From Erwinia sp050410775 (lineage in GTDB: Bacteria; Pseudomonadota; Gammaproteobacteria; Enterobacterales; Enterobacteriaceae): a stretch of 64,000 nucleotides of DNA. The notes under the pieces were generated by a model. The model saw only the letters and a program-made list of their open reading frames with translations. It was not told where the DNA came from and searched no databases. The stretch lies in the NCBI RefSeq assembly GCF_050410775.1, contig NZ_CP191229.1; one strand, written 5' to 3'. Position numbers and translations under genes: made by a program. Of the stretch, positions 27,001 to 34,714 are shown in pieces. Numbering within the stretch: position 1 is the first letter of the stretch; each line of letters begins with the position of its first letter.

Positions 27001-27652
27001 CCTTGCCGTCGCCGAAAATTTGTACTTCTACGTGACGGGCGCGATCGATACAGCGTTCCAGAAAGACGCCCGCATCGCTAAAAAATTGCTCGCCCAGGCG
27101 ACGCACGCTTTCCCAGGCGTCCTCTAATGCCTGCGCATCGGCACAGCGGGTTAAGCCGATGCCGCCGCCGCCCGCCGTGCTTTTCAGCATCACCGGATAG
27201 CCGATGGTTTCCGCTGCGCCTAACGCCTCTTGCAGGGAGTTAAGCAGCGGCGTGCCCGGCGTCATCGGCACGCCGGCTTCGGCGGCCAGCTCGCGGGCGC
27301 GGTGTTTCAGGCCAAACTCGCCAATTTGCCGTGCCGTCGGGCCGACAAAAATAATGCCTGCTTCTTCGCAGGCGGCGGCAAACGGCAGACTCTCGGAAAG
27401 AAAACCGTAACCTGGCCAGATCGCCTGGGCGCCGCTCTCCCTGGCTGCCGCCAGGATTTTATCGATACGCAAATAGCTGTCTGCGGCCTTTTCGCCGCCC
27501 AGAGCCAGGGCGATATCCGCATCTTTGACGTGCTGCGCATTTTTATCTGCTTCGGAGTACACCGCCACGCTGGTGACGCCCAGCTTTTTCAGCGTGCGGA
27601 TGGCGCGACAGGCGATTTCGCCCCGGTTAGCGATCAAAACGGTATTAAACAT
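24038..27652 (-). CDS. uca: Urea carboxylase (biotin-dependent)
   Basis: A 1204-residue multidomain enzyme making allophanate from urea, bicarbonate and ATP. I use ATG 27652 (MFNTVLIANRGEIA); the longer frame lacks sense as a biotin carboxylase start. Domains: biotin carboxylase (about 1-450, with STAGGGGIGL and EVNTRLQVEHPVTE), a KipA/KipI-like carboxyltransferase region (about 470-1020, GPSGPMDDFAFRLANRIVGN, then PLGAPCAVP-type sequence), and a C-terminal biotinyl domain whose Lys1170 sits in EAMKMEL. Full length and all motifs are present. The start overlaps the allophanate hydrolase stop by 8 bp. The small urea-carboxylase-associated proteins often found beside this gene are absent. Confidence 0.96.
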   Translation of the reverse strand: MFNTVLIANRGEIACRAIRTLKKLGVTSVAVYSEADKNAQHVKDADIALALGGEKAADSYLRIDKILAAARESGAQAIWPGYGFLSESLPFAAACEEAGIIFVGPTARQIGEFGLKHRARELAAEAGVPMTPGTPLLNSLQEALGAAETIGYPVMLKSTAGGGGIGLTRCADAQALEDAWESVRRLGEQFFSDAGVFLERCIDRARHVEVQIFGDGKGKVVALGERDCSLQRRNQKVVEETPAPNLPEATRAALLASAVRLGEQVSYRSAGTVEYIYDAQRDEFFFLEVNTRLQVEHPVTECVTGLDLVACMLQVAAGEEPDWARMAQAPQGAAIEVRLYAEDPLKNFQPSPGVLTEVCFPEGVRVDSWISTGTEVSAFYDPMIAKLIVHAENREAALVKMREALNETRLHGIATNLDYLRQVVATEAFSSGKVWTRLLDSFTAAAQVVEVLQPGTWSSIQDYPGRPGYWDIGVPPSGPMDDFAFRLANRIVGNAAEAAGLEFTLQGPTLRFHSDAVIALTGAECPATLDGQPVSYWRPVEVNAGQTLVLGRAQTGCRTYLAVRNGFDVPEYLGSRSTFALGQFGGHAGRTLRVADMLPISQPQLAACTTPAPVSEPQAVDAALIPTYGEEWRIGVLYGPHGAPDFFTQRSIDQFFAQPWQVHYNSNRLGVRLVGPKPDWVRPDGGEAGLHPSNVHDCEYAIGAVNFTGDFPVILTRDGPSLGGFVCPVTIAKAELWKVGQVKPGDRIYFHPVSFDEALALEKALETRVSTLRPAAAPAFAIPSLAETADGSATILAALNATGTTPAAVYRQAGDNYILLEYGDNVLDLALRLRVHLLMIALRETGQPGIEELSPGVRSLQIRYDSRLLSQKALLSLLLGLEKKLGDVSQLKVPSRIVHLPMAFEDSATLGAVDRYKETVRASAPWLPNNVDFIQRINGLASREEVRQTLFDASYLILGLGDVYLGAPCAVPIDPRHRLLSSKYNPARTFTAEGTVGIGGMYMCIYGMDSPGGYQLVGRTLPIWNKFLKNDQFAADEPWLLRFFDQVRFYPVSEAELEELREDFREGRGRVAIEETVFDFAEHTRFLQENADAIAAFRQHQTSAFATEVALWAQEEEGAPLTSEENLLPEEEENALLVSADLNGNIWKVLVQPGDEVEAGQAIVIVEAMKMELSITAPQAGRVKRIGCQPGRPVSPGDALLWLE

Positions 27653-29441
27653 GGGGAGTCTCCTTGCGGGCCAGCCAGTTGCGCCAGCCGCCAAAGTCGG
27701 TGATGTCCCGTGCTTCGGCCAGCACAGCCGGTTCGCAGATAAAGCCTTTCACCAGACGGCCATCGATCAGCTCCAGCGTACCAATACCCAGCGGCGCAGG
27801 GATCTCCGCCACAAACTCGCCAAAGCGGGCCAGCGGGATATCCCACAGCTCTACGGTAATGGCTGCGCCGCTGCTGTCTTTCGCCAGGCCCGGCTTGGGT
27901 GGCTGGGTATTCGCCAGTGCATAAAGGCGATAGCAGGCTGCGGTCTGGGTCTCTTCCACCAGCACGGCATTGCGCCTGGTTAGCTGGTGGTTCAGCGGCA
28001 TGCCGGTCAGATGCGCGCCAACGACGGCGACGCGTACGTGATAAGCCGAAGCGGGCAGCTCTCCAGAAGCCGTAAACGGTCTGCCGGTGGCGCCGGGGCT
28101 GAGCGCGAGGCTGGCCTGCCAGCGCTGACCAAAGGTCGCCAGCGCGCGATCGTGCCAGGCGGGCGCAATCAGCGTAATACCGGCAGGCAGACCGTCTTCA
28201 CGGAAAGGAGCCGGCAGGGCGAGCGCGGCCAGGTCAGCCAGATTGGTGAAATTGGTGTAGGTGCCAAACTGCGAGTTATAGCGGACTGGTTCCTGCTTCA
28301 TCTCCTCCAGCGTGTGGATGGTCGGTGAGGTCGGCACCACCAGCGCATCGAAGTGGCTCAGCGTCTGCTGGATCTGGCGGCTCAGTTCAGCGCGCAGATA
28401 CTCCGCTTTATAAGCGTCTACTGCGCTATAGCCATTGCCGCTAGCGATAATAGTGTGCACCACAGGGTCCATTTCTTCCGGCCGTGCCAGCATGTCGCCG
28501 ATGGCTGCGGTGCGTTCGGCTACCCACGGGCCGGCGTAAAGCTGTTCGGCCAGCTGGTGGAAAACCGAAAAGTCGATGGGATGCAGCGTGGCACCGCCGC
28601 TTTCCAGCACGGTCAGCGCTTTTTCCCATGCGGTCTGCGCCTGCCTGTCCTCAAAGAAAGTGGGGTGAGAAGGGATGGCAAAGCGCGGCGCGGCGGGCAG
28701 TGCGGCGGGCGCAAGTGCCGGATTGCTGCGCGAGTAGGCATCATCAGCATCCAAACCTCCTGCGCAGGTAGCTATCTGAAAGGCATCTTCCACCGTCAGC
28801 GCAAAAACGGAGATTGTATCGTTCAGGCGGCAGGCGGGCAGCACGCCGGTTGCCGACAGCCAGCCTTTGGTGGGTTTCAGGCCAACAATATTGTTAAAGC
28901 CAGCCGGCACGCGACCTGATCCGGCCGTGTCGGTGCCCAGTGCAAAACAGACCAGGCCGCGCGCGGTTACCGAGGCCGAACCGGAGCTGGAACCGCCGCT
29001 GACGTAAGCGGGATTAAAGGTATTTTTCACTGCGCCAAAAGGGGAGCGCGTACCGACCAGGCCGGTGGCGAACTGATCCAGATTCGTTTTGCCCATCACT
29101 ACGGCCCCCGCCGCTTTCAGCCTGGCGACGGCGACGGCATCCGCTGTGGCTTCGTGCGTAAAGGCCGGACAGGCGGCGGTCGTCGGCCAGCCAGCCACGT
29201 CGATATTGTCCTTCACCGCAAAAGGTACGCCAAACAACGGCAGCGACTGCGGATCTTTTTGCCAGACCGCCAGCAGCGGTTCCACCTGCGCGCGCAGCTG
29301 AGCCGGCGTGGCGAGGTAAAGCCAGGCGCTGTCCTCTTCGGGCAGCTCCGTCAGCAGTGATAAGAGGGTGGCAAGCGGGTCCTGCGGATGTTGTTGATGG
29401 TAATGCTGCCAGTCATTCAGGGTAAAACCGGTGAAAGCCAT
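27645..29441 (-). CDS. atzF: Allophanate hydrolase
   Basis: A 598-residue amidase-signature hydrolase, first gene of the urea operon. It splits allophanate to ammonia and CO2, completing ATP-driven urea breakdown. The Ser-cisSer-Lys triad is visible: Lys77 (FAVKDNID), Ser151 (GGSSSGSA) and Ser175 (GTDTAGSGR), with spacing equal to that of AtzF. A C-terminal domain of about 130 residues (from near 460) is typical of full allophanate hydrolases. ATG 29441 opens the frame; the ribosome site is weak (GGAAT) and lies within the 38-bp dyad upstream. Called AtzF/DUR1,2-type by family; the organism uses it in urea, not atrazine, metabolism. Confidence 0.95.
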   Translation of the reverse strand: MAFTGFTLNDWQHYHQQHPQDPLATLLSLLTELPEEDSAWLYLATPAQLRAQVEPLLAVWQKDPQSLPLFGVPFAVKDNIDVAGWPTTAACPAFTHEATADAVAVARLKAAGAVVMGKTNLDQFATGLVGTRSPFGAVKNTFNPAYVSGGSSSGSASVTARGLVCFALGTDTAGSGRVPAGFNNIVGLKPTKGWLSATGVLPACRLNDTISVFALTVEDAFQIATCAGGLDADDAYSRSNPALAPAALPAAPRFAIPSHPTFFEDRQAQTAWEKALTVLESGGATLHPIDFSVFHQLAEQLYAGPWVAERTAAIGDMLARPEEMDPVVHTIIASGNGYSAVDAYKAEYLRAELSRQIQQTLSHFDALVVPTSPTIHTLEEMKQEPVRYNSQFGTYTNFTNLADLAALALPAPFREDGLPAGITLIAPAWHDRALATFGQRWQASLALSPGATGRPFTASGELPASAYHVRVAVVGAHLTGMPLNHQLTRRNAVLVEETQTAACYRLYALANTQPPKPGLAKDSSGAAITVELWDIPLARFGEFVAEIPAPLGIGTLELIDGRLVKGFICEPAVLAEARDITDFGGWRNWLARKETPHV

Positions 29442-29442
29442 A

Positions 29443-29480
29443 GGTTGAATTCCATCTGGTATACAAGATGGTATTCAACC
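29443..29480. promoter_or_regulatory. 38-bp dyad, probable GntR operator before the urea operon
   Basis: GGTTGAAT (29443-29450) and ATTCAACC (29473-29480) are perfect inverted arms; inner CCATC/GATGG also pair, and the centre is GTATAC (29459-29464). It begins 2 bp upstream of the atzF start and covers its ribosome-binding region. Centre TGGTATACAA fits GntR/FCD operators. Confidence 0.7.
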
Positions 29481-29506
29481 AAGCAAAAGCTGTGCCATTA
29501 AGTTAA

Positions 29507-29534
29507 CTTATTGATTTTGTATTAATTTTGTCAA
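29507..29534 (-). promoter_or_regulatory. Probable promoter of the urea operon
   Basis: On the minus strand a perfect -35 TTGACA (29529-29534) is 16 bp from AATAAG (29507-29512, 4 of 6 matches). Transcription would start near 29500, placing the 38-bp dyad within the leader, where a bound regulator could block elongation or translation. Confidence 0.55.
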
Positions 29535-30015
29535 GGGGTGTGACAAGGGTGCACGTTATGCGGGCAGGGCGTGAACAAAAAAGGAGCGATAAAAGCAGCA
29601 AAGGGGCAGCGCTTTATCAGACGGCGTACACAGCGGTTTAATTTCCCCATCATATGATGGACCCTGCTCAGGCCCGTTTTCTTCTCCGGTCGTTACTCCA
29701 ATGCCGGACGGGCTGCCGGAGAAAACCTTGTTACTGCGATTGCCGATCGTCACTCCCGCGCCAATGGCGGCCTTTAGCCTGACCACGGCTTTCGACTCGC
29801 CCGTCAGGAGAGCTATGCTGATGGGACGCGTGGCGGGAATCGTTGATCGTAGTTAACCTTTATCCGGCATAAACCATTAACCTTATGCTGATACGATCGC
29901 CGTTTAACCTTGTCATCTTGCGTAAAGATCCCGGTGCGGCATAGCATGACTGGTCAGGTCTGGTTAGCATGTTAAGGGTTTAAAGGATATTCACAGGACA
30001 AAGAGAGGCGCTAAC
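29535..30015. other. Intergenic region upstream of slt, no assigned gene
   Basis: About 480 bp. A minus-strand frame (29556-29786, GTG start) stays open further upstream to beyond 29820 but has no motif I recognise. A short palindrome CATCATATGATG lies at 29650-29661. The slt promoter must lie near 29940-30000 but is not clear. Confidence 0.4.
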
Positions 30016-31950
30016 GTGGGGAAAGTCATGGCAGACAAATGGCAGTACTGGATAGCCGGAGCCTGTTTAACGGTGATTGCCGGCGCGGCGCAGGCGGATT
30101 CACTGGATGCGCAGAGAAGCCGTTATCTGGAGATTAAGCAGGCCTGGGATAACAATCAGATGGATACCGTCGCGCAGCTGATGCCCACGCTGCGCGATTA
30201 CCCGCTTTACCCCTATCTGGAATACCGGCAGCTGACGCAGAATCTGGATCAGCAGAGCGGCTTCGTGGTGAATGATTTTATTAAAAAATACCCGACGCTG
30301 CCGCCGGTACGCTCTCTCGCAGCCCGCTTTGTCAACGAGTTGGCCCGCCGCCAGGACTGGCGCGGTATTCTGGTTTTCAGCCCGGAAGCGCCAAAACCGG
30401 TCTCCGCACGCTGTAACTGGTATTACGCCAAATGGGCCACCGGGGAGCAGCAGGTGGCCTGGGAGGGCACAAAAGCCATCTGGCTGCGCGGCACCTCGCT
30501 GCCCACCACCTGCGATAAGCTCTTCAGCGTCTGGCAGGCGGCAGGCGAGCAAAACCCGATTACCACGCTTGAGCGCATCCGTCTGGCGATGAAAGAAGGG
30601 AACACTAACCTGGTCAACTATCTGGCGAAGCAGCTTCCGCAGGATTACCAGACCATGGCGGATGCGGTGATGGATCTGCAAAACAATCCGGCCAACGTTA
30701 TGACGTTTGCCCGGACGGTCGGCCCGACCGATTTTACCCGCCAGGCGACTTCTTTAGCTTTTGCCCGTCTGGTGCGTGAAGACCCTGAAAACGCCAGGGC
30801 GATGATCCCCTCTCTGGTCAGAGAGCAGAAGATGAGCGAGCAGGAGGAGCAGGATCTGCGTGAAGCCGTCGTCTGGCGTCTGATGGGCAGTGATGTCACC
30901 AGCGAACAGGCGCACTGGCGGGACCAGGTGGTGATGCGTAGCAACTCCACCTCGCTGATTGAACGCCGGGTGCGGATGGCATTGGGCGATAACGATCGCC
31001 GGGGAATGAATACCTGGATTGCCCGTCTGCCCGTCGAGGCAAAGCAGCAGGATGAGTGGCAGTACTGGCAGGCCGATTTGCTGGCGGAACAGGGGCGGAA
31101 AGAGGAAGCGGAAAAAATTCTGCGCCATCTGACGCAGTCACGCGGTTTCTATCCGATGGTGGCCGCTCAGCGTCTCGGTGAGGACTACCCGTTAAAAGTG
31201 GTGGAATCGCCTTCGCCTGAGCCTGGCCTGACGCAGGGCGCTGCCATATCCCGCGTACGTGAGCTGATGTACTGGGGCATGGATAACCTGGCACGTACCG
31301 AATGGAGCTATCTGGTCGCCAGCAAAACCAGCACTCAGCAGCAGCAGCTGGCGCGTTACGCTTTCCAGCAGAAGTGGTGGGATCTCAGCGTGCAGGCCAC
31401 CATTACCGGTAAACTCTGGGATCATTTGCAGGAGCGCTTCCCGCTCGCCTGGCAGGAGCAGTTTCAGCGCTATATGAGCGATAAAGAGATCCCGATCAGC
31501 TATGCCATGGCTATCGCCCGTCAGGAGAGCGCCTGGAATCCCAAGGCCCGCTCCCCGGTTGGCGCTTCCGGCCTGATGCAGGTGATGCCGGCAACGGCGC
31601 AGCATACGGTCAAGGTATTTAAGCTGCCGGGATACAGCAACAGCAGCCAGTTGTTCGATCCGGAAACCAATATCCAGATCGGGACGCAATACCTGGAATC
31701 GGTTTATCAGCAGTTTGGCCAGAACCGCATCTTCTCTTCCGCGGCTTATAATGCCGGACCTTCCCGGGTGAAAACCTGGCTGGGCAACAGCGGCGGACGG
31801 CTGGACGCGGTGGCCTTTATTGAGACCATCCCGTTCTCAGAAACGCGTCGCTACGTGAAAAACGTGCTGGCGTATGACGCCTATTATCGCTACTTCATGG
31901 ATAAGCCGGGCGATATTCTGACGGAAGCGGAGTGGCAGCGCCGCTACTGA
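30016..31950 (+). CDS. slt: Soluble lytic murein transglycosylase Slt70
   Basis: A 644-residue periplasmic enzyme that cleaves peptidoglycan glycan strands to 1,6-anhydromuropeptides. A signal peptide ends near AAQADS. The long alpha-superhelical U and L domains (about 30-470) lead to the C-terminal catalytic domain with Glu504 (ARQESAW), then GASGLMQVMP and AAYNAGPSRV. GTG 30016 is preferred by AGAGAGG seven bases upstream; ATG 30028, beginning MADKWQYW, is the alternative. Order slt-trpR-yjjX-gpmB-rob is as in E. coli, and the lengths match. Confidence 0.97.
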   Translation: MGKVMADKWQYWIAGACLTVIAGAAQADSLDAQRSRYLEIKQAWDNNQMDTVAQLMPTLRDYPLYPYLEYRQLTQNLDQQSGFVVNDFIKKYPTLPPVRSLAARFVNELARRQDWRGILVFSPEAPKPVSARCNWYYAKWATGEQQVAWEGTKAIWLRGTSLPTTCDKLFSVWQAAGEQNPITTLERIRLAMKEGNTNLVNYLAKQLPQDYQTMADAVMDLQNNPANVMTFARTVGPTDFTRQATSLAFARLVREDPENARAMIPSLVREQKMSEQEEQDLREAVVWRLMGSDVTSEQAHWRDQVVMRSNSTSLIERRVRMALGDNDRRGMNTWIARLPVEAKQQDEWQYWQADLLAEQGRKEEAEKILRHLTQSRGFYPMVAAQRLGEDYPLKVVESPSPEPGLTQGAAISRVRELMYWGMDNLARTEWSYLVASKTSTQQQQLARYAFQQKWWDLSVQATITGKLWDHLQERFPLAWQEQFQRYMSDKEIPISYAMAIARQESAWNPKARSPVGASGLMQVMPATAQHTVKVFKLPGYSNSSQLFDPETNIQIGTQYLESVYQQFGQNRIFSSAAYNAGPSRVKTWLGNSGGRLDAVAFIETIPFSETRRYVKNVLAYDAYYRYFMDKPGDILTEAEWQRRY

Positions 31951-31976
31951 TTTGGTCAGGCCTGTGCTATGCTGCT

Positions 31977-31994
31977 GTACTAGTTTAATGGTAT
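31977..31994. promoter_or_regulatory. Trp repressor operator in the trpR promoter
   Basis: GTACTAGTTTAATGGTAT has a perfect left half (GTACTAGTT) of the Trp operator and a degenerate right half, just as in E. coli trpR autoregulation. It ends 10 bp before the trpR start. Confidence 0.75.
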
Positions 31995-32003
31995 GGGCCT
32001 GAT

Positions 32004-32333
32004 ATGACCGATTCTTCTGTTCCCGTCACGGTGGAACCCCATAACGAAGAGTGGCAGCGTTTTGTGACGCTGCTACAGCGCGCCTTTGACAGCGAGCTAC
32101 ATCTGCCGCTGCTCCAGCTGATGATGACCCCGGACGAGCGCGAAGCGTTCGGCACCCGCCTGCGGATTATCGAAGAGCTGATGCGCGGCGAGCTGAGCCA
32201 GCGTGAGCTGAAAAATGATTTGGGCGTTGGGATCGCGACGATAACGCGCGGGTCGAACAGCCTGAAAAGCGCCCCCCCGGCGCTCAAAGCCTGGCTGGAG
32301 GTGCAACTGCTGTCAGGCAGCGGTGAACGCTGA
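32004..32333 (+). CDS. trpR: Trp operon repressor
   Basis: A 109-residue, all-helical dimeric repressor that binds operators when loaded with tryptophan. The HTH region shows SQRELKNDLGVGIATITRGSNSL-type sequence (about 68-91, including GIATITRGSNSLK). Length and position after slt match E. coli (108 residues). Its operator overlaps the promoter, giving autorepression. The 3' end overlaps convergent yjjX by 21 bp. Confidence 0.97.
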   Translation: MTDSSVPVTVEPHNEEWQRFVTLLQRAFDSELHLPLLQLMMTPDEREAFGTRLRIIEELMRGELSQRELKNDLGVGIATITRGSNSLKSAPPALKAWLEVQLLSGSGER

Positions 32334-32867
32334 GGCGTCGTCGCCCGGCTTCATCTGATAAAGCGCGTTGTGGAACGGGCAGAGCGCCAGAATCAGCGCC
32401 TGATGGTAAACGCTGGAGCGGGAGAGGTGGCCGGAGGTGAATGCTCCGATCGCCCCGCCCTTATGCTTAATATTTTCAATGCCGGTCAGGCGTGCCATCT
32501 CCTCGCCCAGTTCCCGCCCCTGATGAATGCCTGCCATCACTATGGCCGGTAGCGTAAAGCTGGCGGAACGGGATTCCCCGCGTAATTTATGATTCTCAAT
32601 CACCATCCAGGCGAAGGCGCTGTCTTCTTCGATCCCGGCCTCGATCGCCACCCAGAAGTCCGCTTCTGGTCTGACCTGGCGGGCATTCATGACGCGCTGG
32701 CGTGCGCCAGTTCTCGTTTCCGCATTTGTCAGCGGCTGAGCAGCAACCCCGCTGTCGACCTCAACACCCTCGATATGGCAGGATCCCTCACCGAAGATAT
32801 CGCTGAACGCCTGAGAAATTGCCTTAATTTTGGCTGGATTGATTGTGGCGGCGACAACATGGTACAT
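32313..32867 (-). CDS. yjjX: Inosine/xanthosine triphosphatase
   Basis: A 184-residue ITPase/XTPase of the Ham1-like YjjX group, which removes non-canonical purine nucleotides. Motifs include ATINPAKIKAI at the N-terminus, SGVAAQPLTNAET, VAIEAGIE, and GGAIGAFTSGHLSRSSVY near the C-terminus. It is about a dozen residues longer than the E. coli protein because of the C-terminal tail that runs into trpR on the other strand. Confidence 0.93.
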   Translation of the reverse strand: MYHVVAATINPAKIKAISQAFSDIFGEGSCHIEGVEVDSGVAAQPLTNAETRTGARQRVMNARQVRPEADFWVAIEAGIEEDSAFAWMVIENHKLRGESRSASFTLPAIVMAGIHQGRELGEEMARLTGIENIKHKGGAIGAFTSGHLSRSSVYHQALILALCPFHNALYQMKPGDDASAFTAA

Positions 32868-32917
32868 AATTAGTTGAACCCTTTAGGCAAATTTGTCGCA
32901 GTATAACGGAAAATAGC

Positions 32918-33565
32918 ATGTTAGAGGTCTATCTTGTTCGTCACGGAGAAACGCTCTGGAATGCGGCGCGACGCATTCAGGGCCAGTCAAACAGCGCGCT
33001 GACGGAAAAGGGTGAGCGGCAGGCTCATCAGGTGGGCGACAGGGTGAAACATCTGGGCATCACGCACGTTATCACCAGCGATTTAGGGCGGGCCAGACGC
33101 ACCGCCGAAATTATCGCCGATGCTTGTGGCTGTGAGGTTACTCTGGATCCGCGTCTGCGCGAGCTGAATATGGGCGTGCTGGAACAGCGCCCGCTCGATT
33201 TCCTGACGGAGGAAGAAGAGGGCTGGCGACGGGCGATGGTCGACGGCACCGAAAATGGCCGTATCCCGGAAGGCGAAACGATGGCGGAGATGGCGGCAAG
33301 GATGCATGAGGCGCTCAACGCCTGCCTGAATCTGCCTGCCGGTAGCCGTCCGCTGCTGGTGAGCCACGGGATGGCGCTGGGCGTGCTGGTGAGTACTATT
33401 CTTGGGCTGCCAGCCCATGCGGAGCGCCGCCTGCGCCTGCGGAACTGTTCTCTCTCACGCGTGGATCATCAGCAGAGTGCCTGGCTGGCGTCGGGCTGGG
33501 TGGTGGAAACGGCGGGAGATATCTCCCACCTTGACGCCCCAGCAATGGATGAGCTTCAGCGTTAG
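32918..33565 (+). CDS. gpmB: Phosphoglycerate mutase-like phosphatase GpmB
   Basis: A 215-residue histidine phosphatase. The phospho-acceptor His is in LVRHGETLWNAA (about residue 9), and a second His in LLVSHGMALG (about residue 150). The family name implies phosphoglycerate mutase, but E. coli GpmB has little such activity and probably acts as a broad phosphatase. It lies divergent from yjjX with a 50-bp spacer. Confidence 0.93.
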   Translation: MLEVYLVRHGETLWNAARRIQGQSNSALTEKGERQAHQVGDRVKHLGITHVITSDLGRARRTAEIIADACGCEVTLDPRLRELNMGVLEQRPLDFLTEEEEGWRRAMVDGTENGRIPEGETMAEMAARMHEALNACLNLPAGSRPLLVSHGMALGVLVSTILGLPAHAERRLRLRNCSLSRVDHQQSAWLASGWVVETAGDISHLDAPAMDELQR

Positions 33566-33572
33566 TCCGCTA

Positions 33573-33593
33573 CCGGGGCGGCAGCCGCCCCGG
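33573..33593. terminator. Strong hairpin between convergent gpmB and rob
   Basis: CCGGGGCGG and CCGCCCCGG form a perfect 9-bp stem with a 3-base loop just past the gpmB stop. No T-run follows on either strand, so it may stabilise 3' ends more than terminate. Confidence 0.5.
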
Positions 33594-33636
33594 AAAGCGA
33601 GCTAGCTTCCGGTCAGAGAGATGGCTTAACAAGGCG

Positions 33637-34527
33637 TTAAGCTTCTGGCGTTTCCGCGCGTGGGCGGATAGGGATCAGATACTCGCAGCGGATATTGACC
33701 GGCGGCTCAGCGCGTTTTTTGCCGCCGTGGGTGTAGAACCGCTCAATATCCTGGCCGTGACGACGCGTCAGCTCAAGCGTTGGCATACAGGTGCCGTAGA
33801 TCAGCAGAATAAACTCCTGAAGGCTACTGCGCGGTCCCTCGTAGGTAAACTGGGCATACTCTCCCGCTTCCAGCAGGACCGTTTGGGTTGACTGCATGCT
33901 CTGAGAGAGCTGGTCCGACGGAACCGCCGTGGTGTAAAGGATCTCCTGCTCATCATCCTTTTCAACGCTGGGACGCGACTGATGCAGCCCGTACAGGACG
34001 GGAGGGATCATGTCCGTTTCGGTCAGGAACTGATGCCAGAAGTGCAGGCGCATCTCATCGCGGTAGCTGGAGATTTGCTCAAGGGTGCAGGTATAACTTT
34101 GCGTCTGTCCTACCAGCACGGTTTCCGGCAGGTTCACAAAGGTGACCTCTGGCATAGTCGTCTCATCGAGCCTGATCGGTGCCCGTAAACCATAGGCGCT
34201 CCAATCTGATGAGCGGCGATACCAGGCGGGCGTCTGGTTGAACTGTTTTTTAAAGGCGCGGGTAAACGTTTGCTGCGAGTCAAAGCGGTATTGCAGGGCG
34301 ATATCCAGGATAGGCCGGCTGGTCAGGCGCAGCGCCACGGCGGCTTTTGAGAGGCGACGGGCGCGGATATAGGCGCCAATCGCATGGCCGGTGACTTCCT
34401 TGAACATTCTTTGCAGATGCCATTTTGAATATCCTGCCTTGGTGGCCACATTATCGAGAGAGAGGGGCTGATCAAGGTGGCTTTCAAGCCAGACTAGTAA
34501 ATCGCGAATGATACCGGCTTGATCCAT
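33637..34527 (-). CDS. rob: Right origin-binding protein Rob (AraC/XylS regulator)
   Basis: A 296-residue member of the MarA/SoxS/Rob group, controlling multidrug, superoxide and solvent resistance genes. The N-terminal double HTH (about 8-105, including KAGYSKWHLQRMFKEVTG and DIALQYRFDSQQTFTRAFKK) is followed by a GyrI-like effector domain (about 120-285), which distinguishes Rob from MarA and SoxS. Position next to gpmB and creA matches E. coli. Confidence 0.96.
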   Translation of the reverse strand: MDQAGIIRDLLVWLESHLDQPLSLDNVATKAGYSKWHLQRMFKEVTGHAIGAYIRARRLSKAAVALRLTSRPILDIALQYRFDSQQTFTRAFKKQFNQTPAWYRRSSDWSAYGLRAPIRLDETTMPEVTFVNLPETVLVGQTQSYTCTLEQISSYRDEMRLHFWHQFLTETDMIPPVLYGLHQSRPSVEKDDEQEILYTTAVPSDQLSQSMQSTQTVLLEAGEYAQFTYEGPRSSLQEFILLIYGTCMPTLELTRRHGQDIERFYTHGGKKRAEPPVNIRCEYLIPIRPRAETPEA

Positions 34528-34714
34528 AAAACGTCCTCATCCTGGTTAAAATTGGTACTAAAAAATTCCACCGCTACAGCTGGCCGCATTCCCGGTATTC
34601 CCGCAGCGAATATGCTATACCAGTGCGCAACAGTGTTGTAAGCACGCATCCGGCCGGTACAATGTCGAAGTAATCACTTACAAGGTCATCTATTTTCACT
34701 GCAATGGTAACGTT

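Noticed and set aside
26114..27127. 337-codon plus-strand frame opposite urea carboxylase.
   Set aside because: The minus strand encodes intact biotin carboxylase motifs over this span; the plus frame has no family signature.
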